The notes: generated by a model from the sequence alone, not told the origin. A stretch of DNA of 64,000 nt from Prevotella sp. P6B1 (GCF_000702825.1 NZ_JNKF01000010.1:248001-312000); one strand, 5' to 3'; numbered from the stretch's first letter, positions 24,398-35,282 are shown. Translations and numbers: made by a program.

Positions 24398-24799
24398 ATG
24401 AAGAAGAGTTTAATTAAGTTGGTGAGCTGCTGCTCACTGATTGTTGGCGCTCTCACGCTGCAAAGCGGGATAGCCAGTGATGTCATGACAAAGGATAACG
24501 GCATGACCGTCATCAACACCACCACTCTGGGCAAGGATGTACAAGGTTTTCTCGGCACTACCCCAGTGAAGATTTATATACAGAAGAACAAAGTCGTTAA
24601 GATTGAGGCCCTGAAGAACCAGGAAACCCCCAAATATTTTCTCAAGGTGAAGAAAGCCCTGCTGGAAAAATGGAATGGTTTGAAGGTCAAGGATGCCAAG
24701 GCCCTGAAGGTTGATGCCGTTACAGGTGCCACCTACTCTTCCCAGGCAGTCATCGAGAACGTTAAGCTTGGACTCGATTACTATCAGAGTCACAAGTAA
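24398..24799 (+). CDS. Exported FMN-binding domain protein
   Basis: 133 residues with a signal peptide ending near ...SGIA (about 26). The rest is one FMN-binding domain (PF04205) ending in DAVTGATYSSQAVIENVKL. The core TGATYSS matches the covalent flavinylation site in which ApbE attaches FMN to a Thr/Ser; the second T of TGAT is the expected acceptor. It would act as a periplasmic electron carrier like RnfG/NqrC domains. It follows ybeY by 13 bp; no ApbE gene or partner reductase is adjacent. Confidence 0.85.
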   Translation: MKKSLIKLVSCCSLIVGALTLQSGIASDVMTKDNGMTVINTTTLGKDVQGFLGTTPVKIYIQKNKVVKIEALKNQETPKYFLKVKKALLEKWNGLKVKDAKALKVDAVTGATYSSQAVIENVKLGLDYYQSHK

Positions 24800-24845
24800 T
24801 CTCTAATAACAAAGAATTCACCCTCCCGCATTAATGCAGGCGATT

Positions 24846-25634
24846 ATGGAGAGAAAATACGCACTATTCTTTGATATAGACGGGACCTTGGTGAGCTTCG
24901 AGACTCACGAGATTCCGCCTTCTACTATTCTGGCTATGACGCAGGCCAAGGCCAATGGGCACAAGGTATTCATTGCTACAGGTCGTCCGCCACTGATTAT
25001 TACCAATTTAGGTGCTATCGAACACCTGATTGACGGCTATGTGACAACCAACGGCGCTCTATGCTTTGTGAACAATGAGGTGATTGCCTGTAAGTCGATT
25101 CCTCAGGACGAGGCGCGACTGGTGGTTGAGGACAGTATCGAAAAGAACTACGGTCTGATAGTAATTGGCGAGAAGGATGCGGCAGTACTCGATCCCAATG
25201 GTGATGTTGATCTGATTTTCCGTCAGCATCTGGCTGTAGAGAACTTGAATCTGGCCAAACCCGTAGAGCAGGTGCTACAACAGCGTATCTTACAACTGAC
25301 ACCATTTTTCGACAAAGATTACGAACAGGAACTGATGCTCCGCCTGCCAGGATGTACCTCTGGTCGCTGGCATCCGGCCTTTACAGACGTAACAGCTTTA
25401 GGAGCTGACAAAGGCGAGGGCATATTGACAATGGCCAAGCACTTAGGCTTGGACCCAGAATACACCATGGCCTTTGGCGATGGCGGCAACGACAGCACGA
25501 TGATTCGTCGCGCAGGCATTGGCGTGGCTATGGGTAATGCAATTGACGAACTTAAAAAAGAAGCCGACTTCGTGACAACAACTGTCGACGAAGACGGCAT
25601 CCGATATGCCTTAAGCCACTTCGGCTTGATTTAG
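24846..25634 (+). CDS. Cof-type HAD-IIB phosphatase
   Basis: 262 residues. HAD motif I ALFFDIDGTLVSFE at the N-terminus, motif II in KVFIATGRP, cap type C2B in the middle, motif III Lys in GADKGEGILTMAKHLG, and motif IV FGDGGNDSTMIRRAG. Enzymes of this group dephosphorylate sugar phosphates, nucleotides or cofactors such as PLP and FMN; the substrate cannot be told. The ATG at 24834 is an alternative start. It converges with the S41 protease, 6 bp apart. Confidence 0.92.
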   Translation: MERKYALFFDIDGTLVSFETHEIPPSTILAMTQAKANGHKVFIATGRPPLIITNLGAIEHLIDGYVTTNGALCFVNNEVIACKSIPQDEARLVVEDSIEKNYGLIVIGEKDAAVLDPNGDVDLIFRQHLAVENLNLAKPVEQVLQQRILQLTPFFDKDYEQELMLRLPGCTSGRWHPAFTDVTALGADKGEGILTMAKHLGLDPEYTMAFGDGGNDSTMIRRAGIGVAMGNAIDELKKEADFVTTTVDEDGIRYALSHFGLI

Positions 25635-25640
25635 TTCCCC

Positions 25641-27215
25641 TTATCTGGCAATCACCTGAAGTGCCCGTTTCACCATTTCGTTTTCTTCGTTGAACACGGA
25701 ATAGTATTCGCTCATATCCCAGATATCACGTGCTATCAGGGCCTTGAGTTGTAGGCGCAGATGAGGCAAGGTTTTATTGAGTTCAGCCTGATCCCTGGGC
25801 TTAACATTCTGCTTCTCGCCCTCTTTCAGGATAGCATCGATAAGACTCTGAGGTACCTCATAATTCTGTTTGAATTCTGCAAACGACAGCCAAGCCTTCT
25901 TCAGTTTCTTGCGATTGCTGTCCACATAACGCAGGTTCTGTTGAATAATAACACTCTTTGCTGCCAGCTCACGATGGAACTTAGTGTAGATGGTTGTATC
26001 GAGCGGGATGTATTCATCGGGCATGATACCACCACCGCCATAAACAATGCGATGCTGACGAAGTGTCTCAAATTTCAGCGAATCAACAAAGTGAATGCTA
26101 TCTTGATTAGTCAGTTCGCCACTTTTCAAGCGGTTGATAACATCCATAGCATAATCCTTATTATCGCCCTTGGTATAGGGTTTCTGAATGCATCGGCCCG
26201 AGGGCGTGTAGTAATGTGCAATTGTAAGACGTATCATCGAGCCATCGGGCAGATCAAGCGGACGTTGCACAAGTCCCTTACCAAAGGTACGACGACCCAC
26301 CACTACACCTCTGTCCTGATCCTGAATGGCACCAGTAACAATTTCGGCTGCTGAGGCGGTATAACTATCGACCAGTACAACTATCTTACCATCGCGAAAA
26401 ACGCCACTCCCATCGGCCTTATAATCCATACGAGGCACCTTGCGCCCCTCGGTATAGACAATCAGGTCGTTACGCTGTAGAAACTCATTGGCAATATCAA
26501 CAGCTGCCTTCAAGTAACCGCCACCATTCTCCTGCAGATCGAGTATCAGATGCTTCATACCCTGATCACGCAACTTCTTTAGGCCTTCCATGAATTCCTG
26601 ATGGGTGGTAGCACCAAAGTTGCCAATACGGATAAATCCTATCTGTGGACGAATCATATAGACCGCATCGACCGACTTGACTGGAATTTTGTCCCTGACA
26701 ACGGTAAAAGTCAGACGGTCCTTGATGCCCTGACGAACCACGCCTAACTTTACTTTAGTACCCTTTGGGCCACGCAGGCGCTTCATAATCTCCTCCTTCG
26801 ACATCTTGACACCAGCGATAGCCGTATCGTTTACCGACACGATTCTGTCCCCTGCAATGATACCCACCTTTTCAGAGGGACCGTTGACAACAGGCTGGAT
26901 GACCAGAAGCGTGTCCTCAATCATATTAAACTGTACGCCTATACCCTCAAAGTTACCACTCAAGGGCTCGTTGGCCTCTTTCACTTCCTTGGGCGTCATA
27001 TACGAGGAGTGAGGGTCGAGCTTGTCGAGCATACCACGGATGGCATCCTCAACCAGTTTCTTCTCGTCAACACTATCAACATAGAGATTATTAATAGTAA
27101 TCTCAGCAATATTCAACTTACGCAACGGTGAATCGTCGGCGTTATTGATACGGAACTGTGCCTGGGTGCTCATCGCAATCAAGCACAGACATATGGATAC
27201 AAATACCTTATTCAT
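25641..27215 (-). CDS. S41 family C-terminal processing peptidase
   Basis: 524 residues. Signal peptide ending ...MSTQAQ (about 20), PDZ domain near 85-165 ([20 protein letters not shown], then [14 protein letters not shown]), and tail-specific protease domain with the nucleophile Ser in [20 protein letters not shown] and Lys in RTFGKGLVQ. These proteases cleave C-termini of envelope proteins in the periplasm. The ATG at 27215 gives a clean signal peptide and overlaps parE by 8 bp; the longer frame adds ten residues without support. Confidence 0.94.
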   Translation of the reverse strand: MNKVFVSICLCLIAMSTQAQFRINNADDSPLRKLNIAEITINNLYVDSVDEKKLVEDAIRGMLDKLDPHSSYMTPKEVKEANEPLSGNFEGIGVQFNMIEDTLLVIQPVVNGPSEKVGIIAGDRIVSVNDTAIAGVKMSKEEIMKRLRGPKGTKVKLGVVRQGIKDRLTFTVVRDKIPVKSVDAVYMIRPQIGFIRIGNFGATTHQEFMEGLKKLRDQGMKHLILDLQENGGGYLKAAVDIANEFLQRNDLIVYTEGRKVPRMDYKADGSGVFRDGKIVVLVDSYTASAAEIVTGAIQDQDRGVVVGRRTFGKGLVQRPLDLPDGSMIRLTIAHYYTPSGRCIQKPYTKGDNKDYAMDVINRLKSGELTNQDSIHFVDSLKFETLRQHRIVYGGGGIMPDEYIPLDTTIYTKFHRELAAKSVIIQQNLRYVDSNRKKLKKAWLSFAEFKQNYEVPQSLIDAILKEGEKQNVKPRDQAELNKTLPHLRLQLKALIARDIWDMSEYYSVFNEENEMVKRALQVIAR

Positions 27216-29157
27216 AGATATCTTCTTCAGGGCGGTCTTCCTCAACCACCAGATTATCGATAATAAAGTTCTGGCGCTCCATGGTGTTCTTACCCATGTA
27301 ATACTCCAGCAACTTAGCTACTTGGTCTGTTTTATGAAGCGTTACCTGCTCCAAACGGATATCGGGACCTATAAAACCAGCGAACTCATCGGGTGAAATC
27401 TCACCAAGGCCTTTGAATCGGGTAATCTCCGGATCAGGTCCCAACTCCTCAATGGCCTTCTGGCGCTCCTCGTCGCTATAGCAATAGCGCGTGATGAAAT
27501 CGCTCTTTTTGTCTGATTTGGCATCGGCCTCAGCTATCACCTTCTTATTCCTGATCTTAGTACGACGGTTGCGCACACGGAACAGTGGAGTTTGTAGCAC
27601 ATAAACGTGCCCCTTCTTGATGAGCTCAGGAAAGAATTGCAGGAAGAAGGTGATGATGAGCAGTCGGATGTGCATACCATCCACATCGGCATCGGTAGCC
27701 ACAATCACCTTATTATATCTCAGTGTATCCAGACTTTCCTCAATATCAAGAGCTGCCTGCAGAAGATTGAACTCTTCGTTCTCGTAAACCACCTTCTTGG
27801 TCAGGCCAAAGCAGTTAAGCGGTTTGCCTCGCAACGAGAACACTGCCTGTGTGTTAACATCGCGGCTCTTGGTGATGCTTCCGCTGGCCGAGTCACCCTC
27901 GGTGATGAAGATGCACGATTCCTCCTTGCGGTCGTTTTTCACGTCACTGAAGTGGATACGGCAATCGCGCAATTTGCGGTTGTGCAGATTGGCTTTCTTG
28001 GCACGCTCACGAGCCAGTTTGGTAACACCTGCCATCGCCTTGCGATCACGCTCGCTCTCCTTAATCTTATTCTCCAATACCTCGGCAACATCCTGATGAA
28101 TGTGCAGGTAGTTATCAACTTCAGTCTTGATGAAGTCGCCCACATATTTGTTGATGCTGACACCACCCTCAGGAGCCATCGTGAGCGAGCCCAACTTAAT
28201 CTTGGTCTGACTCTCGAACAAAGGTTCTTCGACATTGATGGCGATGGCTGCTACAATACCTGTACGGATATCTCCGTATTCATATTTTCCATAGAACTCT
28301 TTGATAGTACGGGCGATATGCTCTTTAAAAGCACTCTGATGCGTTCCACCCTGAGTGGTGTGCTGACCGTTTACAAAAGAGTAGTACTCCTCACCATACT
28401 GGTTAGCATGAGTAAAGGCTATTTCGATATCCTCGCCCTGCAAGTGAACAATCGGATAGAGCGCATCGCTGGTCATTCGATCCTTCAGCAAATCCTCCAA
28501 TCCATGACGCGACAGGATACGGCGGCCATTGTACATAATGGTCAGTCCGATATTCAGATAGGTATAGTTGCGCAGCATGTTTTCTACGATTTCATCGTGA
28601 AATTGGTAGTTCACAAACTTCGTAGCATCGGGTTCGAAATAAATATAAGTGCCATTCTCATCCTGTGAAGGTTCCGTAACATCGCTGATCAGTTTTCCAC
28701 ATTCGAACACTGCCTTGCGCACCTTACCGTCACGATAGCTATGTACCTCGAAATGACTACTCAATGCGTTGACAGCCTTTACACCCACACCATTCAGTCC
28801 GATAGACTTTTTGAAAGCCTTTGAGTCGAACTTACCACTGGTGTTCAGGATACTCACCGATTCAATCAGTTTTCCCTGAGGAATGCCTCGACCATAGTCA
28901 CGCACGGATATTCGCAGATTGTCTTCTACGTTTACCTCAATCCTATCGCCCGCCTTCATCTTGAATTCGTCGATAGAGTTATCAAATACTTCTTTCAACA
29001 GCACATAGATACCGTCTTCAGCGGATGAGCCATCGCCCAATCGGCCAATGTACATGCCCGGACGCAAACGGATGTGCTCCAAACCCGTAAGGGTCTGGAT
29101 ATTACCTTCGTCGTAATTGACGCTTTGAGGATTAATCTGGTTGTTATCTTCGTTCAT
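27208..29157 (-). CDS. parE: DNA topoisomerase IV subunit B
   Basis: 649 residues of the ATPase subunit of a type IIA topoisomerase that decatenates chromosomes. GHKL ATPase motifs: [19 protein letters not shown] and the [14 protein letters not shown] loop. [23 protein letters not shown] and [11 protein letters not shown]-terminal [14 protein letters not shown]. The wording [12 protein letters not shown] favours ParE over GyrB, though the two are hard to separate without alignment. The start at 29157 overlaps the stop of the GNAT-like gene (ATGA). parC is not adjacent. Confidence 0.9.
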   Translation of the reverse strand: MNEDNNQINPQSVNYDEGNIQTLTGLEHIRLRPGMYIGRLGDGSSAEDGIYVLLKEVFDNSIDEFKMKAGDRIEVNVEDNLRISVRDYGRGIPQGKLIESVSILNTSGKFDSKAFKKSIGLNGVGVKAVNALSSHFEVHSYRDGKVRKAVFECGKLISDVTEPSQDENGTYIYFEPDATKFVNYQFHDEIVENMLRNYTYLNIGLTIMYNGRRILSRHGLEDLLKDRMTSDALYPIVHLQGEDIEIAFTHANQYGEEYYSFVNGQHTTQGGTHQSAFKEHIARTIKEFYGKYEYGDIRTGIVAAIAINVEEPLFESQTKIKLGSLTMAPEGGVSINKYVGDFIKTEVDNYLHIHQDVAEVLENKIKESERDRKAMAGVTKLARERAKKANLHNRKLRDCRIHFSDVKNDRKEESCIFITEGDSASGSITKSRDVNTQAVFSLRGKPLNCFGLTKKVVYENEEFNLLQAALDIEESLDTLRYNKVIVATDADVDGMHIRLLIITFFLQFFPELIKKGHVYVLQTPLFRVRNRRTKIRNKKVIAEADAKSDKKSDFITRYCYSDEERQKAIEELGPDPEITRFKGLGEISPDEFAGFIGPDIRLEQVTLHKTDQVAKLLEYYMGKNTMERQNFIIDNLVVEEDRPEEDIYE

Positions 29158-30308
29158 AGATTCTTTTTGAAACATCTTCTACGTTTATGCTGGGTGTGCT
29201 CCAAGTACTGCCACTGGCTTTGTACCTTCTCGTTGGTCTCCATCTCAACGTTGGTCTCACCCCATTTGAAACCATACTTCTGATAAATGGGAATGAGATC
29301 GTAGAACAACAAGGCATTAGCACCCTTCTGCTGATATTCTGGCAAGATACCAACCAGCATCAAATCGACACACTCAGCCTTGTGGAACTTGAGTGCCCGC
29401 AGGCAATGCCACCAGCCAAACGGCCACAGACGTCCCTTATGGCATTTCTGCAAAGCACGTGTCATTGAGGTGATAGAGATTCCTACACCCACAATGTCAT
29501 GGTTAGGCGTATTCCAATCCTCAATCAGACAAACGAGGTTCATATCGAGCATGGGGAAATACATTTTCAGGTACTCGTCTATCTGAGCTTCTGTCATCTG
29601 CGAGTAGCCATAGAGATGACCAAAGGTTTTATTGACCACATCAAGAACCTTACGTCCAACCTGCTCCTTGCCAAACACCTGACTACGCTTGGGATGAGTC
29701 GGATGCAAGTTGTATCGTTTCATCACCAACTCTGCTATCTTCTTGAATTTCTCTGGCATGCCTTCTTTGGGCACGATTAACTTAAACTCAACATAGTCGT
29801 TATCCTTCTCCCAACCACCTAATTGCTCCAAATGTTTAGGATAATAAGGGTAATTATAGATGGTAGCCATAGTACCCATCTGGTCGAAGCCCTCAAGGAG
29901 CATACCTTCCGGATCCATATCAGTAAAGCCTAACGGACCAACAATCTCTGTCATCCCTTTCTCGCGCCCCCACTGCTCTGCGGCCTCAAACAGCGCCTTA
30001 CTCACCTCAATATCATCAATGAAATCAATCCATCCGAAGCGGACACTCTGACGTCCCCATTTCTCGTTGGCACGATGATTGATAATAGCGGCGATGCGAC
30101 CAGCAATCTTGCCATCCTTATAAGCCAGGAAATATTCTGCCTCGCAAAACTCAAAGGCTGCATTTTTATCCTTACTCAGGGTATGCAAATCGTCGCTGAA
30201 CAAATTGGGCGCATCATATTGATTTCCCTTATACAGTTCGTAATGGAAGTCGATAAAAGCCTTAAGACTTTTCTTGTCGGTGACTTTTCTAATTTCTACT
30301 GCTGACAT
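29154..30308 (-). CDS. GNAT-like N-acyltransferase family protein
   Basis: 384 residues. The N-terminal part ([40 protein letters not shown]) resembles the front of GNAT acyltransferases, and a second region near 310-345 ([20 protein letters not shown]) looks like the acetyl-CoA pyrophosphate-binding loop. The family is common in Bacteroidota and its substrate is unknown. The start at 30308 drops 30 hydrophobic residues upstream that overlap the promoter. It is the first gene of the GNAT-parE-S41 operon. Confidence 0.8.
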   Translation of the reverse strand: MSAVEIRKVTDKKSLKAFIDFHYELYKGNQYDAPNLFSDDLHTLSKDKNAAFEFCEAEYFLAYKDGKIAGRIAAIINHRANEKWGRQSVRFGWIDFIDDIEVSKALFEAAEQWGREKGMTEIVGPLGFTDMDPEGMLLEGFDQMGTMATIYNYPYYPKHLEQLGGWEKDNDYVEFKLIVPKEGMPEKFKKIAELVMKRYNLHPTHPKRSQVFGKEQVGRKVLDVVNKTFGHLYGYSQMTEAQIDEYLKMYFPMLDMNLVCLIEDWNTPNHDIVGVGISITSMTRALQKCHKGRLWPFGWWHCLRALKFHKAECVDLMLVGILPEYQQKGANALLFYDLIPIYQKYGFKWGETNVEMETNEKVQSQWQYLEHTQHKRRRCFKKNL

Positions 30309-30343
30309 ATTCTCTCTTTGTTCGTTAAGCTTATAAAACGATG

Positions 30344-30374
30344 CAAAGATAGGAAAAAAGCAGGAAATAACAAA
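30344..30374 (-). promoter_or_regulatory. Promoter of the GNAT-parE-S41 operon
   Basis: Minus strand TTTG (30374-30371), 19 bp, TATCTTTG (30351-30344), 36 bp before the ATG at 30308. Strong consensus match. Confidence 0.75.
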
Positions 30375-30379
30375 AAATA

Positions 30380-31540
30380 TTAAGATATTTTTCGGCAAAC
30401 CAGCAGCAGATGGCCCCTCTCCACACTGGTTGTAGCAAAAATATACACCTCGCCTCCATCTTTCAGTTTCAGGCGCTTACGCAGTTCTGCCACCGAAAGG
30501 GGAAAATTCCTTGTAGCGATGTTAGCATGCGTGATTCCAGATAAAGCCGTCTTCAGCTCCTTTTTGTTCATCGAACAGATACGCTCAATTACAAACCCAC
30601 GACCTGGGAAACCAGACACCATCTTATCCGACAAAAACAAATGGCTATTCTTATCAGGTTGGCCCATAGCAAAACGCTGACTTATCTGTCTAAAACAGCC
30701 TGCTTTCATTATTGAAGCATGAGGCTCATACAGGAAACAAAGTTGTGATGGCAGCTGATAAAAATCACTGATTTCATCGTTAGCCATATAACGAAAAATC
30801 TGCTGATCGTTCACACAGAACACCTTTAATGGTTCGGCACTGCGCTCAGCCACTAACAAGAGTTCTTTGCACTCATTGCCAACAGATACAATATGTACCT
30901 GGCTAACATGTCCAACTTCTGCTACAGCCTTCTGCCAGTCGAGCATAGGCGACAATTTAATCATCACACGAGGTGCTTTCTCCAGCATTTCGTCAATCAT
31001 CTCCAGCACGTTAGGTGTACAATCGGCTATGCCGTAAGTACGACCGCCATGCTCATCCCTACGAGCCGGATCAATAAAAATCAAGTCAGCCTTGTCTAAC
31101 TGGTGCAGAAAATCCACACCATCGCAGTTTACGACCTTCACATGACGCAAGCCAAGACTGGCGTAGTTCTCAGATGAAATGGCACACAATGATGCCATAC
31201 GCTCAACATGAACAGCCTCAGTAAAGCCTGCTGACATAAATGCCATGTCCACACCAAAGCCTGCGGTCAGATCTACGATTTTTGCTCCTTTTCCAGCTAT
31301 CTGGGCTTTATAGCGAGCCGTTTGTTCACTCGAGCACTGTTCCATCGATAGATGTGGCGGATATACTATGTCATCGATAGCTGCCCAAGAAGGTATTTTT
31401 ATCTGCGCTTTCTGTCGGCCTGCTATTTGTTGAAGGGCGTACGCCATATCGACCTCAGGATGTTTCTTCCCAAGGAAAGCCAACTGGCGCACGTCCTCGT
31501 TGGCATGACTACGAATAAACTCGCATGTTGCCTCGTTCAT
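30380..31540 (-). CDS. THUMP-like class I SAM-dependent methyltransferase
   Basis: 386 residues. The SAM-binding motif I is IVDLTAGFGVDMAFM (near 95), followed by acidic VERMA, then FIDPARRDEHGGRTYGI, a DPARR motif resembling RNA methyltransferases, and a C-terminal THUMP-like domain. It probably methylates RNA (inference). The start at 31540 follows the upstream stop by 4 bp; the 25-residue longer frame lies inside the upstream gene. It is the last gene of the 35275-30380 minus-strand unit. Confidence 0.85.
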   Translation of the reverse strand: MNEATCEFIRSHANEDVRQLAFLGKKHPEVDMAYALQQIAGRQKAQIKIPSWAAIDDIVYPPHLSMEQCSSEQTARYKAQIAGKGAKIVDLTAGFGVDMAFMSAGFTEAVHVERMASLCAISSENYASLGLRHVKVVNCDGVDFLHQLDKADLIFIDPARRDEHGGRTYGIADCTPNVLEMIDEMLEKAPRVMIKLSPMLDWQKAVAEVGHVSQVHIVSVGNECKELLLVAERSAEPLKVFCVNDQQIFRYMANDEISDFYQLPSQLCFLYEPHASIMKAGCFRQISQRFAMGQPDKNSHLFLSDKMVSGFPGRGFVIERICSMNKKELKTALSGITHANIATRNFPLSVAELRKRLKLKDGGEVYIFATTSVERGHLLLVCRKIS

Positions 31541-31544
31541 ATTC

Positions 31545-32696
31545 TTAAAGTGATGCCATAAAATTCTCAAATAGCTGGCGGTTACAACCAGGGGTGATGA
31601 TATGATGGTTACCAATCGGCTGAGTCAGGAAATAATGAGTCTGCAGGTTATCTTTCAGTTGTATAACCTGTTGTGTACGACACAAATCAGGCTTGGCCTG
31701 ATTCCTTACCAACTCACCTTCTGCGATAAAACTGCGCTTGAGATCGCCAGACACCTTGAACACCGTCACTGGTCCCAGATTCATAAAACCTCTGATTCCA
31801 ACGCCTATTCCAGACTCAAAATGCGTATCCAGTTCATAGCGCTCCACCATATTCAGTGGTATGGTGCAGTGAGCAAACAGCATCTCACCTGTCTCTGGGT
31901 TAATCTGCGATGGATTGGCTTGAAATCCAGAAACGTCAAGCAGTGCATGAGTGATAGCCATTGTCAGCATAGCCGGAACATCACCTTCACAACCTGCGAC
32001 GACACCTTCAGCATTCAACTTGGCCAATGCCCAACAACCCGTATTGCGAACAGCTGTCAGGAGGTCGAAGCATCGGAGCGTGAAGCCATTCAACTGATAT
32101 TGATCCACAATGGTCTTCAGCGCCCCATAGATACGATCAGGCATATCGCCTTCGGTTATCTGGTCGATGCCTGCCAGCAGCTCCTCAATGGGCACTTCCA
32201 CCAGATCGATACCCAACTTGGTTTTCACCACTTTTGGATCAGCTACGCTCGATATCAACCAGTCGGAAGGCTGACCGATGATACCAAATCGGGTACCATT
32301 CAGCCTACGTTTGGCCTCTTGAACCTTTACTAACACCTGCAACCGACGGGCTATATAGTCGGCACTACCATGAATGATTTCGCCTTGAAGATAGTTTTGT
32401 TGCAGATAAGAGAGAATTTCCATCGATGCAGCCAGCGAATTACTCTTGCCCGATGTGAGCAAATAGAATGGCGCCTGAGACTGTTGGCGCAACTGCGGTA
32501 GCAAACGCTTAAAGATACCCTCGGTGCCTCCGGTACGTACATAGATAACAGATAATGTACTCTTGCCGAAGTCGGCATAATCACTGCCTTTCAAGGTGTA
32601 ATCAATACCAAGGCTACCCAGAAACTCCTGGGTCACAGCACCAACGGCATTTTCATCGTGTAGCTCAGACGTGAGCGTATAAATAGCTATATCCAT
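31545..32696 (-). CDS. L-fucose/L-arabinose isomerase-fold protein (COG2407-like)
   Basis: About 383 residues. MDIAIYTLTSELHDE at the start and the central AEGVVAGCEGDVPAMLTMAITHALL, with Glu and Asp positioned like metal ligands of fucose isomerase, point to the FucI/AraA fold. It is much shorter than FucI (about 590), as are other COG2407 proteins, and the substrate is unknown. The ATG at 32705 is an alternative start. It lies 11 bp after the TonB-dependent receptor gene, an odd neighbour for a sugar isomerase. Confidence 0.7.
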   Translation of the reverse strand: MDIAIYTLTSELHDENAVGAVTQEFLGSLGIDYTLKGSDYADFGKSTLSVIYVRTGGTEGIFKRLLPQLRQQSQAPFYLLTSGKSNSLAASMEILSYLQQNYLQGEIIHGSADYIARRLQVLVKVQEAKRRLNGTRFGIIGQPSDWLISSVADPKVVKTKLGIDLVEVPIEELLAGIDQITEGDMPDRIYGALKTIVDQYQLNGFTLRCFDLLTAVRNTGCWALAKLNAEGVVAGCEGDVPAMLTMAITHALLDVSGFQANPSQINPETGEMLFAHCTIPLNMVERYELDTHFESGIGVGIRGFMNLGPVTVFKVSGDLKRSFIAEGELVRNQAKPDLCRTQQVIQLKDNLQTHYFLTQPIGNHHIITPGCNRQLFENFMASL

Positions 32697-32707
32697 AAGT
32701 TGCATAT

Positions 32708-34873
32708 TTAAATATCAATAGGAATCACCAGTTTCATCGTGATGTTACGTCCCATATTATATACACCCTGACGTCCTGTTAATACGTTGAATTCGGCATA
32801 TTTCAGTCTACTCAGGTGGTTCTGATAGGCCTTATTCAACAAATTGTCGGCTGTAACATAAAACTCGGCAATCTTCTTTTTACCTATCTGGATGTCGGTT
32901 CCTGCCTGCAGGTTCAACAACAGGTAGCTGGGTGTATATGTCTCGGTTTGATCAGCACAGTAAATATGACTCTGTTTCAAGTAACACTCGATACCAGCCG
33001 AAACATATAAGTTATTCAGTTTCAGACTATTCGTGGCATGTGTGGCATGCTGGTGATGTCCCACTGTCGGATGTGAATGGTGCATCAACTCCCACTTTAG
33101 TTCAGAAGTCCATCTTGGTGCAGGTGTAAATGGTAGATATTTAGTCTCCGCCGACTGGTGCAACAATTGGGCATCGACAAACGAGAACGTATTGCCGAAA
33201 TGAACTGAATGAACGGGATGGAAGTCGATAACAGCCTCAAATCCCAATAATCGTGCATCACCCTGTGTATAAGCATAAGTAAGATATCCCTCCTCTATCT
33301 CTTCTGGCAGGCGATGGGTAAAAATGTAATTATCAATGCGGTTAGCAAACAATGCCAACTGGGCTGAGACAAATTCTGAGGTTAAATCGATGCCAAGATC
33401 AGCCTGCAAGCTGTATTCTGCCTTCAGTTTCTGAGTACCCAATTCATAGCGAATAGAGCCTTCGTGCACACCGTTAGAAGCCAGCTCACTCATGTTGGGC
33501 GTACGGAAGCCACGAGCCAAATTCAAACGCAAATTCCACTGGTCGTTGATATTACAGACAGCACCAATACTACCGGTAAATCCGTTGAAATGGCGACTAA
33601 AATCAACAAAACGAATCTCACCGTCCTCCATCAGACCATCACCATACAACCGACGATGATCATAGCGAAAGCCTCCATTAAACGTCCATTTGTCGCCTAT
33701 CTGCTTGGTGGCCGTAGTATACAGACCGAAATCGAACAGACGATAATCTGGAATCAGATACTCCTCGCCCTTGTTCACCGAGCGCTGGTACATACCACCG
33801 ATACCTGCCGACAACTTCCAACCATCCCACTCGTGAGTCACGTAGCGCACATCATAAGTCAGCGTATGCATCTTGAAATATAGTTCGTATTCATCAGCAC
33901 TCTCCTCAAACTCCTGTCTACGGTTCTGCTGATAACCGATAATGGCTTTCAGATAGCCATTAGCAAGGTTAATTGAGTTGTCGCTCACCAACTTAAAATG
34001 TTTTACCTGTTGGAAAGGCAGGGTCTTGCTGTAGGAGGTAAGTGGCGAGTATTCTGCGATTAAATCGCCCGTTTCCTCATCTCGCTCACCTTCAATAATA
34101 CTTGGTGTCAGGTGATAAGCTGTAGCCGTGAGGCGCGAATGTCCCCACTGCTTATTCATACCTAGCATCAGGCGGCCTGCACGCTCACGAAACTGCGAGC
34201 CAGGCACATAGCCATCGTACTTATTCTTATATGCGTGAGCCATCTTCTCGCTATATCGCGCATCCCATACAAATCCCTGTTGATTGCCAGCCATCGAAAG
34301 ATGATAACCAAACAGCCCATTGTTTGACTGATACTCTGTGCCCGCATGTGCTTTCATCTCGCCCTCGGCCAAGGTAGGTTCTTCGTGCAGAATGACCACA
34401 CCAGCCATTGCATCGGATCCATACATCAACGAGGCAGGACCTTTCAGAATCTCTACTGAGTTTACAGTGCTACCATCAACCTCTATGCCATGCTCGTCGC
34501 CCCATTGTTGTCCTTCCTGTCGTACACCTTCGCTTATCACCACCACACGGTTATAGCCCAAACCACGGATAATTGGTTTCGAAATTCCGCTACCAGTCGT
34601 TATCTGACTGACACCTGGCTGACGAGCAATGGCATCAATGATATTGGTTGACGCAGTAGCGTGCAACACCTTGGGGGTAACAATACTAACAGGCGCCGTA
34701 GCATGTTTCAATTTGGTATCGCCTGTAACGCCTGTTACAATCAGGTCGTTCAGTTTCAAATGCTTATAAAAAACATCGCTTGAATCATTCGGATGTTTAT
34801 GTTCACGTTCAGTTTGTGCCAAAGCCGACATGCCTATAGCCAGCAAAGGCAGGATGATAAATATCTTCTTCAT
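32708..34873 (-). CDS. TonB-dependent receptor, ZnuD-like metal uptake candidate
   Basis: 721 residues. Signal peptide ending ...GMSALAQ (about 19); plug domain with IIDAIARQPGVSQITTGSG, IIRGLGYNRVVVISEGVRQ and VEILKGPASLMYGSDAMAGV; then a 22-strand-type barrel with LARGFRTPNMSEL and the C-terminal NKAYQNHLSRLKY region. A His-rich stretch (HHSHPTVGHHQHATHAT, about 620) suggests transition-metal binding as in ZnuD. The start at 34873 gives a clean signal peptide. A His/Cys-rich small membrane protein is encoded 45 bp upstream, supporting metal transport. Confidence 0.88.
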   Translation of the reverse strand: MKKIFIILPLLAIGMSALAQTEREHKHPNDSSDVFYKHLKLNDLIVTGVTGDTKLKHATAPVSIVTPKVLHATASTNIIDAIARQPGVSQITTGSGISKPIIRGLGYNRVVVISEGVRQEGQQWGDEHGIEVDGSTVNSVEILKGPASLMYGSDAMAGVVILHEEPTLAEGEMKAHAGTEYQSNNGLFGYHLSMAGNQQGFVWDARYSEKMAHAYKNKYDGYVPGSQFRERAGRLMLGMNKQWGHSRLTATAYHLTPSIIEGERDEETGDLIAEYSPLTSYSKTLPFQQVKHFKLVSDNSINLANGYLKAIIGYQQNRRQEFEESADEYELYFKMHTLTYDVRYVTHEWDGWKLSAGIGGMYQRSVNKGEEYLIPDYRLFDFGLYTTATKQIGDKWTFNGGFRYDHRRLYGDGLMEDGEIRFVDFSRHFNGFTGSIGAVCNINDQWNLRLNLARGFRTPNMSELASNGVHEGSIRYELGTQKLKAEYSLQADLGIDLTSEFVSAQLALFANRIDNYIFTHRLPEEIEEGYLTYAYTQGDARLLGFEAVIDFHPVHSVHFGNTFSFVDAQLLHQSAETKYLPFTPAPRWTSELKWELMHHSHPTVGHHQHATHATNSLKLNNLYVSAGIECYLKQSHIYCADQTETYTPSYLLLNLQAGTDIQIGKKKIAEFYVTADNLLNKAYQNHLSRLKYAEFNVLTGRQGVYNMGRNITMKLVIPIDI

Positions 34874-34918
34874 TCTGTTTTCTGTCATTAAATAAAAGTT
34901 CTGCATAAAAATCTCTAA

Positions 34919-35275
34919 TTATGTAAACAGAATGAAGGGAGGCGCACGAGAAGAATTCTGGCGACTGGCACGACTGATGATACAGCTACAGCCACGACGC
35001 CACACCATTATGACAAAACTAACAGGAATAACTATAGTCAACACCTCAGCCATTGTATAACCAAGACCAATAAACTGACATATCACGCAATCGTGTACGC
35101 CATCATCGGCAGTAGAGAAGTGGCCAGAGTGATGTACATGATGGGCGCATTCCGTACAACCTGCAGCCGGATTCACCACCTCATGGTGCCGGTGCAGTCC
35201 GCACAGCAACATCATCGATACAAACACCGATAACAATGCCCAAGCAGTTACTCTTCTATTCCTTTGTTTTGCCAT
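34919..35275 (-). CDS. Small His/Cys-rich membrane protein, DUF2946-like
   Basis: 118 residues. A hydrophobic N-terminal segment (about 9-27) is followed by a His/Cys-rich stretch (HRHHEVVNPAAGCTECAHHV, HHSGHF, HDCVICQFIG), then a second hydrophobic segment (about 75-92) and a basic tail. The arrangement resembles DUF2946-type proteins next to metal TonB receptors, though the match is by eye only. The ligands suggest Zn or Cu binding on the periplasmic side. It is the first gene of the receptor operon. Confidence 0.7.
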   Translation of the reverse strand: MAKQRNRRVTAWALLSVFVSMMLLCGLHRHHEVVNPAAGCTECAHHVHHSGHFSTADDGVHDCVICQFIGLGYTMAEVLTIVIPVSFVIMVWRRGCSCIISRASRQNSSRAPPFILFT

Positions 35276-35282
35276 TTGGCTG

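Noticed and set aside
27607..28668. 353-codon plus-strand frame inside parE
   Set aside because: Antisense to a universally conserved gene; translation shows no recognisable domain.
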